From NCBI GenBank assembly GCA_024760505.1, contig CP058931.1, positions 1,498,001 through 1,562,000 on the forward strand: DNA of 64,000 bases, read 5' to 3'. The notes beneath the pieces were generated by a model. The model was given only the letters and a program-made list of their open reading frames with translations. It was not told where the DNA came from and ran no database searches. A program made the translations under genes and the position numbers. The DNA is from Nitrospira sp. Lineage in GTDB: Bacteria; Nitrospirota; Nitrospiria; Nitrospirales; UBA8639. Shown in pieces: positions 1 to 9,665 of the stretch (the stretch's first letter is position 1; each line of letters opens with the position of its first letter).

Positions 1-1020
1 GCTCAAGCCGAATTGCCGGATTGGCATGGCTGTGGCGCATCAATCATGGAAATGAGTCATCGTGGGAAAGAGTTTGTCTCGGTGGCTGCAGAAGCCGAGC
101 AAGATGTTCGCGATTTATTGGGGGTACCTGCTAATTATAAAGTGCTCTTTTTGCAAGGCGGGGCGTCTACGCAATTTGCCACGATTCCCATGAATATCTT
201 ACGTGGGAAAAGTAAAGCTGATTACATTCTGACTGGTGCATGGGGCAAAAAAGCCGTAAGCGATGCAAAAAAATATTGTGTAGTCAATGTTGCGGCATCT
301 TCCGAAAGCGATAACTTTACGAGTATTCCGCCATTTGAAGGTTGGGCATTAAGTCAGGATGCCGCCTATGTGCATTACACGCCTAATGAAACGATCGGTG
401 GCGTGGAGTTTCACTGGGTCCCAGATACCGGCGAGGTGCCGTTAGTTGCCGATTTTTCATCCACCATTTTATCGCGTCCCATTGATGTCAGTCGGTTCGG
501 AATCATTTATGCTGGCGCACAAAAAAATATTGGCCCAGCCGGTTTGACATTAGTGATTGTGCGGGACGACCTTATTGGAAACGTGTTGCCGATTACCCCA
601 AGCGTGTACGATTATGCCAAACAAGCAGAAGCGGATTCTATGTTGAATACACCGCCAACGTATGCCGTGTATATTGCGGGTTTGGTGTTTAAATGGTTAA
701 AAAAACAAGGTGGGCTTTCGGCGATGAGTGCGATCAATCAACGGAAGGCCGGTAAACTCTATGCAGCAATTGATGCGTCTAAATTTTACCGAAATCCCGT
801 GGAAAAGGCCTCTCGTTCCTGGATGAACGTCCCCTTCGTCTTGGCCAATCCTGATTTGGATAAGGTCTTTCTTGCAGGAGCGACAGAGGCAGGATTAACA
901 ACACTTGAAGGCCATCGTTCTGTTGGCGGAATGCGCGCCAGTATTTATAACGCGATGCCTGAAGCTGGCGTTGATGCGTTGATTGACTTTATGGCGGACT
1001 TTGAGAAACGCAAAGCCTAA
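1..1020 (+). CDS. serC: Phosphoserine aminotransferase, 5' end outside window
   Basis: PLP-dependent transaminase that converts 3-phosphohydroxypyruvate and glutamate to phosphoserine, the second step of serine synthesis. The frame is open from base 1 (AQAELPDWHG...), and the family normally has about 20 residues before this stretch, so the true start lies upstream. Family marks seen: the HGCGASIMEMSHR segment near the N terminus and the PLP lysine in GAQKNIGPAG, whose codon is at 523-525. The C-terminal GGMRASIYNAMP segment is also typical. The next enzyme-level partner, serA, follows on the same strand after 167 bases, so the two form a serine biosynthesis pair. Confidence 0.96.
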   Translation, partial: AQAELPDWHGCGASIMEMSHRGKEFVSVAAEAEQDVRDLLGVPANYKVLFLQGGASTQFATIPMNILRGKSKADYILTGAWGKKAVSDAKKYCVVNVAASSESDNFTSIPPFEGWALSQDAAYVHYTPNETIGGVEFHWVPDTGEVPLVADFSSTILSRPIDVSRFGIIYAGAQKNIGPAGLTLVIVRDDLIGNVLPITPSVYDYAKQAEADSMLNTPPTYAVYIAGLVFKWLKKQGGLSAMSAINQRKAGKLYAAIDASKFYRNPVEKASRSWMNVPFVLANPDLDKVFLAGATEAGLTTLEGHRSVGGMRASIYNAMPEAGVDALIDFMADFEKRKA

Positions 1021-1187
1021 GGTCTCCTCGGAAATCCGATTACGGATGACTCGATAAGATACAAAATAATGGTGCGGATATGTTTGCCACAACCCTGTGT
1101 GTGAATGAGATCCCTCTTAAAATGCCAAGAGTGCTCAAGATTTCCCTGTGAGAACTAAAGTGGGGCCTCCCCTATATTGGAGATACT

Positions 1188-2771
1188 ATGAATATTTTAG
1201 TGAGTGACAGCCTTTCCCCTAAAGGAGTTGAAGTCTTAGAGCGGGCCGGATTTTCGGTGGATGTGAAAACCAAGCTCACGAAAGAGGAATTGCTTCAAGA
1301 AATTCCCAAATATGAAGGTTTAGTTGTTCGGTCTGCAACCAAAGTCACTAAAGACGTGATTGAGGCAGGCACTCGTCTTCGTATTGTGGGACGTGCCGGA
1401 ACCGGTTTGGATAATGTTGACAGTGAGGCGGCAACCCGGCGCGGTATTGTGGTCATGAATACTCCAGGTGGAAATACCATTACCACTGCGGAGCACACAA
1501 TGTCGATGATTGCTTCGATGAGTCGAAAGATTCCACAGGCGACCATGTCCATGAAGGCAGGTAAGTGGGAAAAAACCCGGTTCATGGGAACAGAACTCTA
1601 TAATAAAACTTTGGGGTTGGTAGGGTTAGGCCAGATTGGGTCGTATGTTGCAAAATTGGCCCAGGGATGGTCCATGAATGTCATTGGTTATGATCCCTAT
1701 TTGGCCGTGGAGCGGGCCAAACAAATGGGGATTGAGGTGGTGGATTTAAATGAATTGTTCCATCGTTCTGATGTGATTTCGGTTCATACGCCCTTGACCA
1801 ATGAAACGAGAGGCCTCATTAACACCGAGACCCTAGCAAAGATGAAAGATGGGGTCATGATCGTGAATTGTGCCAGAGGCGGTATCATTAATGAACTAGA
1901 TCTATGCGAAGCGTTGAAATCCCAGAAAGTTGCCGCGGCGGCCTTTGATGTGTTTGAAAATGAGCCAGTGGATCCCAAGCATCCCCTCATGGATCTTGAT
2001 AACTTTATCTGCACCCCTCATATAGGTGCTTCTACCGAAGAAGCTCAAGAGAATGTGGCAATTGGAATTGCTGAACAATTCGTTGATTATTTCAAGCGAG
2101 GCATTGCCAGAGGGGCTGTGAACGTTCCCTCTGTGGCACCTGAAGTGCTTCCCCAACTGCAGCCCTATTTGGTCTTGGCCGAACGTATGGGTCGCTTTCA
2201 GGCTCAATTATTAGATGGAGGGATTAAATCTGTTACCGTTGAATATTTTGGAGAAGTGGCTCAACTTACCGTGGCACCCGTGACCGTCGCTGTGTTAAAG
2301 GGCCTTCTCTCTCCTATTTTGGAAGATGTCATTAATTACGTGAATGCCCCTATTGTGGCAAAAGAACGTGGTATTGAAGTTAAGGAAGTGAAGAGTAGTG
2401 ATGCCGGAGACTTCTCCAGTTTAATCCGGATTAAAGTCGAAGCTGGTTCTCATACCTATTCCCTGGGTGGAACCCTTTTTCATCGTCAAGAACCGCGTTT
2501 TGTCGAAATAAACCAATTTCAGGTCGAGGTGGTCTCGGAAGGCCAAATGATTTTGATCGATAATGTGGATCGCCCTGGGGTGATTGGTATGGTTGGTCAG
2601 ATTTTAGGTCAGCATGATGTCAACATTGCCAGGATGCAATGCGCCAGAGTCGAGCGTGGTGCATCAGCACTGCTGATTATTGGTCTGGATGCCCCGCTTG
2701 CTTCCGCCGTGTTGGATCTTCTCAAGAAAGAGAAAGATATTCTGTCCGTTCGCATGGTTGATCTCAGCTAG
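1188..2771 (+). CDS. serA: D-3-phosphoglycerate dehydrogenase, long ACT form
   Basis: Oxidises 3-phosphoglycerate to 3-phosphohydroxypyruvate with NAD, the committed step of serine synthesis. The 527-residue length and domain order match the long type: substrate and Rossmann domains (dinucleotide motif GLVGLGQIG near residue 145), catalytic Arg in NCARGG, Glu in FENEP and His in CTPHIG, then an intervening domain and a C-terminal ACT domain (DNVDRPGVIGMVGQIL) that in this family binds serine for feedback control. A GGAG motif sits a few bases before the ATG. It lies downstream of serC; the following hisZ starts 71 bases on. Confidence 0.97.
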   Translation: MNILVSDSLSPKGVEVLERAGFSVDVKTKLTKEELLQEIPKYEGLVVRSATKVTKDVIEAGTRLRIVGRAGTGLDNVDSEAATRRGIVVMNTPGGNTITTAEHTMSMIASMSRKIPQATMSMKAGKWEKTRFMGTELYNKTLGLVGLGQIGSYVAKLAQGWSMNVIGYDPYLAVERAKQMGIEVVDLNELFHRSDVISVHTPLTNETRGLINTETLAKMKDGVMIVNCARGGIINELDLCEALKSQKVAAAAFDVFENEPVDPKHPLMDLDNFICTPHIGASTEEAQENVAIGIAEQFVDYFKRGIARGAVNVPSVAPEVLPQLQPYLVLAERMGRFQAQLLDGGIKSVTVEYFGEVAQLTVAPVTVAVLKGLLSPILEDVINYVNAPIVAKERGIEVKEVKSSDAGDFSSLIRIKVEAGSHTYSLGGTLFHRQEPRFVEINQFQVEVVSEGQMILIDNVDRPGVIGMVGQILGQHDVNIARMQCARVERGASALLIIGLDAPLASAVLDLLKKEKDILSVRMVDLS

Positions 2772-2842
2772 CTTGACGGCTTCTTTCTGCAGACTATCTT
2801 GGCCAAACATTTCGAGTTGGCAGGTTCTCTTCCATACGCCTC

Positions 2843-4168
2843 ATGAAACCACTCCGCTCGCTTATCCCCATTGGCACAGCTACATTACTTCCCCATACGG
2901 CGCAAAGCGTTCGGTGGTTGGAAGATCAATTGTTGGCTCATTGTTCGACCTGGGGCTATCAGGAAATCATTCTCCCTACCTTTGAATATCTTGATGTATT
3001 AGCCGTGGGCTTGGCTCCTGAAATCCTGGAGAAATGCTATAAATTTGCGGATTGGGGATCCGGCAGAATTCTGGTGTTGCGACCTGATGCGACGGCTCAG
3101 ATTGCCCGGATGGTGGCCATGGGCCTTGGAGGAGATACTCTTCCCTTGCGGTTTTCCTATCGGACCACGGTTTTTCGGTATGAACCGGAACATCGTGGAC
3201 GGGACCGTGAAGTATTTCAGGTCGGGTTTGAACTGCTTGGCAATGATACTTTTCAAAGTGATGCCGAAGTTGTGACTTTATTGGCGGGGCTTCTGGAACG
3301 GATTGGGTTGCCAGAATGGAAAATTTCTCTTGGTCATGTCGGATTTTTTAAAGCGTTGTTGGCCCAATCCGGTCTGTCTCTTAGTGGGCGAAAGCAGGCA
3401 GAAATCGCGGCAGCCCATAAAGACCTTCCTCAGCTGGAAAAAATTTTAGAGACTGAACGGTTATCTCGTTCTAAGGTAAAGGACATATTGCAGGTGCCCG
3501 AACGGTACGGCCGGGACGAAGTGCTGGAATGGGGAATGCGAATCGCTGGGAAGGATACGCAATTGCTTAAGCCCTTACAACGTCTAACGCAGGTGTATCG
3601 ACAATTGATAGCAAACGGGGTGCAAGATCAAATTCTTTTGGACCTTGGGGAATTTCGTGGTTTTGACTATTACGATGGTGTCGTGTTTGATGTCTTTACC
3701 TCTACGTTCGGCAGTGAAATCGGTGGAGGAGGGCGCTACAATCATTTGGTCGGGCGGTTTGGCCGGGACCTTTCCGCGATTGGATTAGGGTTGGATTTGG
3801 ACCGCGTGTTTTCCGCCTTGGAGCGGGGAGGAACGGTGGGCGGCAATGGATTGAAGCCTGTCAGAATTTTTACTTCTCCTCATCAATCTGAGGCCTCCTT
3901 TGCCCTTGCTCAACGATTACGGGGGGCTGGGATTTGTGTGATTGAAGAAATCATAGAAGGTTATCCAAAATCGGTTTTGAGCTGGGTCACCACAGTTGCT
4001 CGGCGTCGAGGGGTGCCGTGTGCAATGATTTTTGAAGAAAAGACTTCCACCCCGCAATCGGTGCTCCTATTAGAATTCACCTCTTATTCTCAAAAGCCCC
4101 GGCAAACCCGGATGCTAGTTCAAGAACTTCCTCAACGGTTACAAGCATTCAGCCATGGCAATATCTGA
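2843..4168 (+). CDS. hisZ: ATP phosphoribosyltransferase regulatory subunit HisZ
   Basis: A class II histidyl-tRNA synthetase-like protein that pairs with a short HisG to form ATP phosphoribosyltransferase, the first enzyme of histidine synthesis. Motifs are of the synthetase fold but closer to HisZ than to HisS: RPDATAQIARM in place of the synthetase RPEGT motif, and FRGFDYYDGVVFDVF with IGGGGRYNHL. At 441 residues it is longer than short HisZ proteins and carries a C-terminal segment (about residues 335-440) that looks like the anticodon-binding fold. No hisG is in the window, so a divergent HisS is the alternative. The 3' end overlaps dnaB by 14 bases. Confidence 0.82.
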   Translation: MKPLRSLIPIGTATLLPHTAQSVRWLEDQLLAHCSTWGYQEIILPTFEYLDVLAVGLAPEILEKCYKFADWGSGRILVLRPDATAQIARMVAMGLGGDTLPLRFSYRTTVFRYEPEHRGRDREVFQVGFELLGNDTFQSDAEVVTLLAGLLERIGLPEWKISLGHVGFFKALLAQSGLSLSGRKQAEIAAAHKDLPQLEKILETERLSRSKVKDILQVPERYGRDEVLEWGMRIAGKDTQLLKPLQRLTQVYRQLIANGVQDQILLDLGEFRGFDYYDGVVFDVFTSTFGSEIGGGGRYNHLVGRFGRDLSAIGLGLDLDRVFSALERGGTVGGNGLKPVRIFTSPHQSEASFALAQRLRGAGICVIEEIIEGYPKSVLSWVTTVARRRGVPCAMIFEEKTSTPQSVLLLEFTSYSQKPRQTRMLVQELPQRLQAFSHGNI

Positions 4169-5510
4169 AGCACCAGAGATCCGAGTTCCTCCCCAAAATC
4201 TCGAAGCGGAACAATCCGTTCTTGGAGCCATTCTTCTTGATAATGCGGCGCTTAATCGAGCGATGGAAATCTTGTCGGAGGATGACTTTTATCGAACGGG
4301 AAACCGGATCGTGTATCGTGGCATGGTGGCATTGTCGGAACGGAATCAACCTGTTGATCAAATTACCCTGACAGACTATTTGCGAGGGACCGGCGAACTC
4401 GACCAGATCGGAGGCGCTTCGTATATTGCAGAAATCGTACAGGTGGTTCCCAGTGCGGCCAATATCCGGTATCACAGTAATATTGTTCGAGATAAATCCT
4501 TGCTTCGTGGCCTTGTTCAAACCGCCACCGAGGTGGCCATGCGAGGTTATGAGGGGACGACTGGGACGAATGAACTTCTTGAATTTGCCGAACGGGAAAT
4601 TTTTCGATTGGCTCAGGGGCATTTAGGAGGAACTTTTGCGCCTGTCAGTAGTATCATTAAGGATAGTGTTGAAATTGTTGACCGGTTGTATAGTCGAAAG
4701 GAACGGATCACCGGAGTGCCCACCGGGTTTTCGGACTTGGATAATATGCTGGCTGGGCTTCAACCATCTGATTTAATTATTGTGGCGGGTAGGCCGAGTA
4801 TGGGGAAGACCAGTTTGGCCTTAGGGATGGTCGAATATGCTTCCCTTCGATCCAATGCCGTAGTCGGAATCTTTAGTTTGGAAATGTCTCGTGCGCAGCT
4901 GGTTTTGCGTATGTTGAGTTCCCAGGCGCTGTTAGACTCTCATGCTCTCCGGACTGGGCAGTTAACGAAACATGATTGGGTAGCCTTAACTGAGGCGGCG
5001 AGTCGGCTGGAGCAGGCCAGGATTTTCATAGACGATTCTGGAAATTTGACTCTTCAGCAAATGCGAGGGAAGGCTCGACGGTTGAAAGCCGAGCATGGGT
5101 TGGACCTTCTCGTGGTCGATTATTTGCAATTGATGGAGGGGCGTGGAGATTCAGAATCTCGCCAACAAGAAATTTCGGATATTTCCCGGGCCTTGAAAGG
5201 ATTGGCAAAAGAATTGAATATTCCTGTGATTGCCCTTTCTCAGTTGAGCCGAGCAGTGGAAAATCGAAAACCGCCCATCCCCGTGCTGGCTGATTTGCGC
5301 GAGTCGGGTGCGATTGAGCAAGATGCCGATGTGGTGATGTTTATCTATCGCGAGGAGGTCTATGAGCCTGATACTGAGCAGAAAGGCATTGCGCAAATAC
5401 TGGTGAGAAAACATCGGAATGGACCGATTGGAGAAGTGGATCTGCAATTTCATGACCGGTATGCCAAATTTAATAACTTAACGAGAGAGAGACAGGCTGG
5501 TATAGTATAA
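4155..5510 (+). CDS. dnaB: Replicative DNA helicase DnaB
   Basis: Hexameric 5'-3' helicase that unwinds DNA at the replication fork. The 451 residues contain the N-terminal DnaB domain (VPPQNLEAEQSVLGAILLD) and the RecA-like core. The Walker A loop GRPSMGKTS is near residue 212, Walker B is the LLVVDYLQLM strand, and the SQLSRAVE and LADLRESGAIEQDAD segments are classic DnaB. I see no intein. The start codon lies inside the end of hisZ, implying translational coupling of two unrelated functions. Confidence 0.97.
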   Translation: MAISEAPEIRVPPQNLEAEQSVLGAILLDNAALNRAMEILSEDDFYRTGNRIVYRGMVALSERNQPVDQITLTDYLRGTGELDQIGGASYIAEIVQVVPSAANIRYHSNIVRDKSLLRGLVQTATEVAMRGYEGTTGTNELLEFAEREIFRLAQGHLGGTFAPVSSIIKDSVEIVDRLYSRKERITGVPTGFSDLDNMLAGLQPSDLIIVAGRPSMGKTSLALGMVEYASLRSNAVVGIFSLEMSRAQLVLRMLSSQALLDSHALRTGQLTKHDWVALTEAASRLEQARIFIDDSGNLTLQQMRGKARRLKAEHGLDLLVVDYLQLMEGRGDSESRQQEISDISRALKGLAKELNIPVIALSQLSRAVENRKPPIPVLADLRESGAIEQDADVVMFIYREEVYEPDTEQKGIAQILVRKHRNGPIGEVDLQFHDRYAKFNNLTRERQAGIV

Positions 5511-5532
5511 AGAAATTGTTGAGGGACGGTAT

Positions 5533-7344
5533 ATGAATTCTACAACTGTGCAAGCTATGGCGAAGAAGGTCAGGTCAGGACGGACATTCCCCATTTGGTT
5601 GGGTCGTCTGAGAACCATTTTGTGGGGAATTCCACTACTGGTGGTGTCCTGTGGAACAGCTCCCCCTCCCACTTTGAATGGACAGGAAGCGTCCATGGTG
5701 ACGCGGGAAACTGTCCACCCTCAGGCCTACTATCACTTTCTTCGAGGTTCCCTTGCCGAGTTGAATAACAATGCCGCAAAAGCTTTAGAGGAATATCAAG
5801 CAGGTTTGGCATTTGACGCGGATTCGAAGTTTTTAAAATTTCGCCTTGCCAAACTGCACTTCTCAATGTCGCATCTGACTGAAGCCGTGGATTTAGCAAG
5901 GCAAATTCCTGTGTCGGAAATTTCTCAGGCGGCAATGTTTTTCGATTTGGCGAAAATTTTTGCCGGTGGAGGAGAAACCGGGCGGGCCTTGGAGATTTTG
6001 TCTGAAGGGGAACGACACTTTCCTCAGGATGAACGGATATACATTTCTCATGGGACTCTTCTGTTAAATATCAAAGAGCTTCAAATGGCTGAAGCCGTAT
6101 TCCATGATTTATTAGTTCATGTGCCTGGCTCCGCTGAGGCCCATTATTATTTGGGGGTGATTGCTCTGGAGGCGAAAACGAAACAGGAAGCCAAGGCACA
6201 TTTTCAGGACGCCATTGCTCTTCACCCTACTTTTGAAAGGGCATACCTGAAGTTAGTGGCTATTTCCGAAGAAGCAGAGGAGCCTCAGGAGGCTATTAAA
6301 CTTTTGGAGCGCTATTTGATTGAGGTTAATCCGCATCATCGAGAATTCCGGTTGCGTGTAATTCGGCTGTATATTGGCCAGCATAACACGGATAAGGCTT
6401 TGAACCATTTGGACTATTTTCTCCAGCAAAATTCAGATGATTTGCATGCGCAGATTCTTAAGGCTCAAATCTATGGTGAAATGGGGAATTTTCCGGCTGC
6501 CATTGAGCAATTGAATGCCATCTTGCGCGTGAGACCTAACGAATTGCGTGTTCGTGACTTCCTGGGATTGTTATATGAGGAAATGAAGGATTATGACCGC
6601 GCGATTCAAGCCTATCGGACAAATGTCCAAATGGACGACACTTTTTTCGATAGTATTCTGCATTTAGGCTTTGTGTCTTATCGGTTAAAACGCAATCAGG
6701 AAGCGCTTTCGTATTTGGATCAGGCCGTTAGCCTCAATCCTAAGCGGCCAGAGCCGTATTTATTGTTGGGGCTGACCCATTTTCAAATGGAAGAGTATCA
6801 CAAGGCAAAGGCCAGATTAGAGGAGGGTATTCACCATGACCCCTCAAATGCCGAACTCCATTTTAATTTAGGCACGGTCTATGACAAATTAGACCATTTC
6901 GATAATGTGGTCAGGGAAATGGAAGAGACTCTGGCGTTGGATCCGGAGCATGCGGATGCCTTGAATTATTTGGGGTATAGCTATGCTGATCGTGGCATCA
7001 AGGGGGAACAGGCCTTGTCCCTTACGCAACGTGCCGTCGCCTTAAAACCGAATAATGGGTATTACGTGGATAGTTTAGCTTGGGCACTCTATAAACTTGG
7101 ACGCATTGAAGAAGCACTGGAAACCATTCAACGAGCGGTCTCTTTAGTGTCCGATGATCCTGTGATTTATGAACATTTGGGGGATATTTTCTTAAAGCAA
7201 GATGAGCGAAATAAGGCACGAGAGGCCTGGCTTCATTCACTGCAACTCGATTCAACAAATAAGTTGCTGGGCAAGCGATTTCGTGAGGCCGGTTTTGGGG
7301 AACCAATTCCTACTCTTTCCCACCAGTCTACCCTGGCTCCCTAG
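5533..7344 (+). CDS. TPR-repeat lipoprotein
   Basis: A 603-residue protein with an N-terminal hydrophobic stretch ending in a lipobox (LLVVSCGTA), so the mature protein probably begins with a lipidated cysteine and sits in the periplasmic or outer-membrane leaflet. From about residue 60 to the end it is made of tetratricopeptide repeats (for example AHYYLGVIALEAKTKQEAK and PYLLLGLTHFQMEEYHKAK), which act as protein-binding scaffolds. A GAGGG ribosome-binding site precedes the ATG. It starts 22 bases after dnaB. A role in assembly of envelope complexes or pili is possible, since a pilin follows, but no partner can be named from sequence. Confidence 0.85.
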   Translation: MNSTTVQAMAKKVRSGRTFPIWLGRLRTILWGIPLLVVSCGTAPPPTLNGQEASMVTRETVHPQAYYHFLRGSLAELNNNAAKALEEYQAGLAFDADSKFLKFRLAKLHFSMSHLTEAVDLARQIPVSEISQAAMFFDLAKIFAGGGETGRALEILSEGERHFPQDERIYISHGTLLLNIKELQMAEAVFHDLLVHVPGSAEAHYYLGVIALEAKTKQEAKAHFQDAIALHPTFERAYLKLVAISEEAEEPQEAIKLLERYLIEVNPHHREFRLRVIRLYIGQHNTDKALNHLDYFLQQNSDDLHAQILKAQIYGEMGNFPAAIEQLNAILRVRPNELRVRDFLGLLYEEMKDYDRAIQAYRTNVQMDDTFFDSILHLGFVSYRLKRNQEALSYLDQAVSLNPKRPEPYLLLGLTHFQMEEYHKAKARLEEGIHHDPSNAELHFNLGTVYDKLDHFDNVVREMEETLALDPEHADALNYLGYSYADRGIKGEQALSLTQRAVALKPNNGYYVDSLAWALYKLGRIEEALETIQRAVSLVSDDPVIYEHLGDIFLKQDERNKAREAWLHSLQLDSTNKLLGKRFREAGFGEPIPTLSHQSTLAP

Positions 7345-7392
7345 GTTCTCACCATTCTAGATATTTAGCCGCGTGGGTTACCCAATAAATTT

Positions 7393-7443
7393 ATCAAGTG
7401 ATACCTCCAGTTTATTATTAAAGGTGGTATGAGCCTACTTGAT
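7393..7443. repeat. Imperfect inverted repeat after the TPR gene
   Basis: ATCAAGT at 7393-7399 pairs with ACTTGAT at 7437-7443. Inside it ATACC (7401-7405) pairs with GGTAT (7426-7430), leaving an asymmetric internal loop. No T-run follows, so it is not a standard terminator; it may be a Rho-dependent 3' end structure. Confidence 0.35.
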
Positions 7444-7477
7444 AGGTTCCGTGTCTGAGTCATTTTCAGGGGCTGAT

Positions 7478-7493
7478 TCTTAAGATCTTAAGA
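7478..7493. promoter_or_regulatory. 16-base perfect palindrome upstream of the pilin gene
   Basis: TCTTAAGATCTTAAGA is perfectly self-complementary and lies about 260 bases before the pilin start in non-coding DNA. Its size fits a dimeric repressor or activator site, but no regulator is identified and chance cannot be excluded. Confidence 0.3.
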
Positions 7494-7755
7494 TTTGCTT
7501 TCTTTCTGGCGAATAAATGATCACCCCCTATTCTTTATTTGCCTCGCATGGCGATGTGGTTCTCCATTCTTTGTTTCGCTGAAATGGTCAGTTATATGAA
7601 TTTTGTAACGGTTAATGCTGTTTCATTGCCGTCTTTAAGGCCGTGTTGATTATCATCGGAGCCCTAGCTACTTGAGATAACCAGGTGTACCATCATCCGA
7701 GGGTGAGAAATATAACAATCTGTTGGAGGATAGTTCTCCATGGAGGTTTCGTAGG

Positions 7756-8202
7756 ATGCTGACTCAACTAAACAACCAAAAGGGTTTCAGTTTAACGGAG
7801 CTGATGATTGTGGTGGCAATTATTGGAATTTTGGCGACGATAGCCATTCCAAATTTTTTGCGTTACCAAGCCAAAGCCAAGCAAACGGAGGCCAAAAGCA
7901 ATTTGGTGGCAATCCATACCGCAGAAATTGCCTATTTTGCTGAAAATAATGGGTATATAGATGATTTTAATGCCATTGGATTTGCCATGAGTGGGTCTTC
8001 GCAGCGATATTTTTATAAAATCGGCAATGCCAATCTTGGAACATTACCTCCCGGGTGTACCGACCCGAATTTGGATTCTGTGAGTGCATTAGGCTTTACG
8101 GCGGTTGCCATTGGTAACATTGATGGAGATGCAACCTGCGACGTGTGGACCATAAATGAGGCAAAGGTCATCACAAATGTGACGAATGATGTGTCTTCCT
8201 AG
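7756..8202 (+). CDS. Type IV pilin (PilA-like major pilin or pseudopilin)
   Basis: A prepilin with the type III signal: short basic leader, Gly-Phe cleavage site (QKGFSLTEL) with Glu at mature position 5, then a hydrophobic helix (MIVVAIIGILATIAIP). The globular domain has a C-terminal cysteine pair (PPGCTD and ATCDVW) that could form the usual D-region disulphide. The start is set at 7756 rather than the upstream TTG because GGAGG at 7742-7746 lies nine bases before this ATG and the leader then has normal length (148 residues in total). No other pilus genes are in the window, so this is an isolated pilin locus. Confidence 0.9.
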   Translation: MLTQLNNQKGFSLTELMIVVAIIGILATIAIPNFLRYQAKAKQTEAKSNLVAIHTAEIAYFAENNGYIDDFNAIGFAMSGSSQRYFYKIGNANLGTLPPGCTDPNLDSVSALGFTAVAIGNIDGDATCDVWTINEAKVITNVTNDVSS

Positions 8203-8311
8203 TTTTGTTGTGTCAGAGCGCAATGCATTTAACGGGAACCAACTCAAGAAAAGTTGATTTTCCCCGATCTTTAACTGAATCGGTTAACGTGACCTCAAGA
8301 GGAGGGGATCA

Positions 8312-9619
8312 GTGGACATACTCGAAAAAATAAAAAATCGGTCAGCCAATGTTGGAGTGATTGGATTGGGCTATGTGGGGCTGCCCTTAGCCGTTCTTCA
8401 GGCGAAAGCCGGGTTCCGAGTGTTTGGGGTGGATGAAGTGGTAGCCAAGGTTGAAATGGTGAACCAAGGGCGTAATTATATTTTGGATGTGGTGGACTCT
8501 GAGTTACGAGAAGTCGTAGAGCAAAAAAAATTACAGGCGACAACTGATTTCTCCGTGTTGAGGCAGTGCGATGTCATACTTATCTGTGTGCCGACTCCCC
8601 TGACCAAAAATAAAGAACCGGATATCTCGGCGATTGTGAAGGTTCTTGGGCATCTTGCCGATTATTCACATCCGAATATGCTCGTGGTATTAGAAAGTAC
8701 CACCTATCCAGGAACAACCGAGGAAGTCATTTTACCTGCCTTGACAGCAAAGGGTTTAACGGCTGGAAAAGATCTCTTTGTTGCATTTTCGCCGGAACGG
8801 GTTGACCCCGGAAATGCTGAGTTTAAGACTCATAACACCTTTAAGTTGGTGGGTGGTGTCACCAAAGTTTGCGGGGAAGTTGCCAAAGCCTTTTATGAAC
8901 AATCCATCGTGAAAATCTTTCCTCTCAGCTCTCCACGTGTTGCGGAAATGGCGAAGGTCTTTGAAAATGTTTTTCGCTCAGTGAATATTGCGTTAGTGAA
9001 TGAGCTCACTTTGTTGTGTGACCGAATGAATATTAATGTTTATGAAGTGATTGATGCCGCAGCCACAAAGAACTTTGGCTTTATGCCCTTTTATCCTGGC
9101 CCTGGCGTGGGTGGACATTGCATTCCCCTGGATCCCTATTATTTAGCGTGGAAGTCAAAAGAGTATGATGTCCATACCAGGTTCATTGAACTGGCTGGGG
9201 AGATCAACGAAAATATGCCCTATTTCGTAATGAATAAGCTTCAGCGGATTTTAAATCAACGAGGCAAATGCTTAAAAGATTCAATCATTTTTGTGTTGGG
9301 AGTAACCTATAAAGCCGATATTGAAGACCCACGTGAATCGCCTGCCACAAAAGTCATGGAACTATTGCAACATGAAGGTGCAACGTTGCAATATTCGGAC
9401 CCCTTCACTCCTTCCCTTATTATTCAAGGAAAGGAATATAAATCTCAACAGATAAATGCTGAATCGTTAAAGCGCAGTGCGTGCGCCCTGATTTTGACCG
9501 CGCATTCTGTTTTTGATTACCAGTTGATTGTTGAACACGCTCCGGTGGTATTTGATACGCGGAACGGAACGCGTCAGGTGAAGCATCACCGTGATCGTAT
9601 TGTGTTGCTTTCAACCTAA
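8312..9619 (+). CDS. wbpA: UDP-N-acetyl-D-glucosamine 6-dehydrogenase-like nucleotide-sugar dehydrogenase
   Basis: NAD-dependent four-electron oxidation of the C6 hydroxyl of a UDP-sugar to the uronic acid, feeding exopolysaccharide or O-antigen synthesis. Features: N-terminal Rossmann motif GVIGLGYVGLPLA at about residue 14, central dimer domain, catalytic cysteine in GVGGHCIPLDPYYLAW, and C-terminal VTYKADIEDPRESPA. The 435-residue length and these motifs fit the WbpA/UDP-GlcNAc group better than UDP-glucose dehydrogenase, though substrate cannot be fixed by eye. The start is GTG with GGAGGGG just upstream. The gene stands alone between the pilin and the terminator at 9692. Confidence 0.85.
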   Translation: MDILEKIKNRSANVGVIGLGYVGLPLAVLQAKAGFRVFGVDEVVAKVEMVNQGRNYILDVVDSELREVVEQKKLQATTDFSVLRQCDVILICVPTPLTKNKEPDISAIVKVLGHLADYSHPNMLVVLESTTYPGTTEEVILPALTAKGLTAGKDLFVAFSPERVDPGNAEFKTHNTFKLVGGVTKVCGEVAKAFYEQSIVKIFPLSSPRVAEMAKVFENVFRSVNIALVNELTLLCDRMNINVYEVIDAAATKNFGFMPFYPGPGVGGHCIPLDPYYLAWKSKEYDVHTRFIELAGEINENMPYFVMNKLQRILNQRGKCLKDSIIFVLGVTYKADIEDPRESPATKVMELLQHEGATLQYSDPFTPSLIIQGKEYKSQQINAESLKRSACALILTAHSVFDYQLIVEHAPVVFDTRNGTRQVKHHRDRIVLLST

Positions 9620-9665
9620 GGAGCGTTTCCATATAAAACACATTCCCTGGCAAAGTGGTATTGGC

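Larger units (their letters stand above)
7345..7755 (+). other. Non-coding gap before the pilin gene
   Basis: About 410 bases with no convincing gene. It holds an imperfect hairpin near 7393-7443 and a perfect 16-base palindrome at 7478-7493. The pilin promoter probably lies in its second half. I looked for a sigma-54 type element (GG/GC at -24/-12), common for pilA genes, and did not see a good one. Confidence 0.5.

Noticed and set aside
4149..4622. 157-codon antisense frame inside dnaB
   Set aside because: Fully inside a certain gene; a shadow of dnaB codon use.
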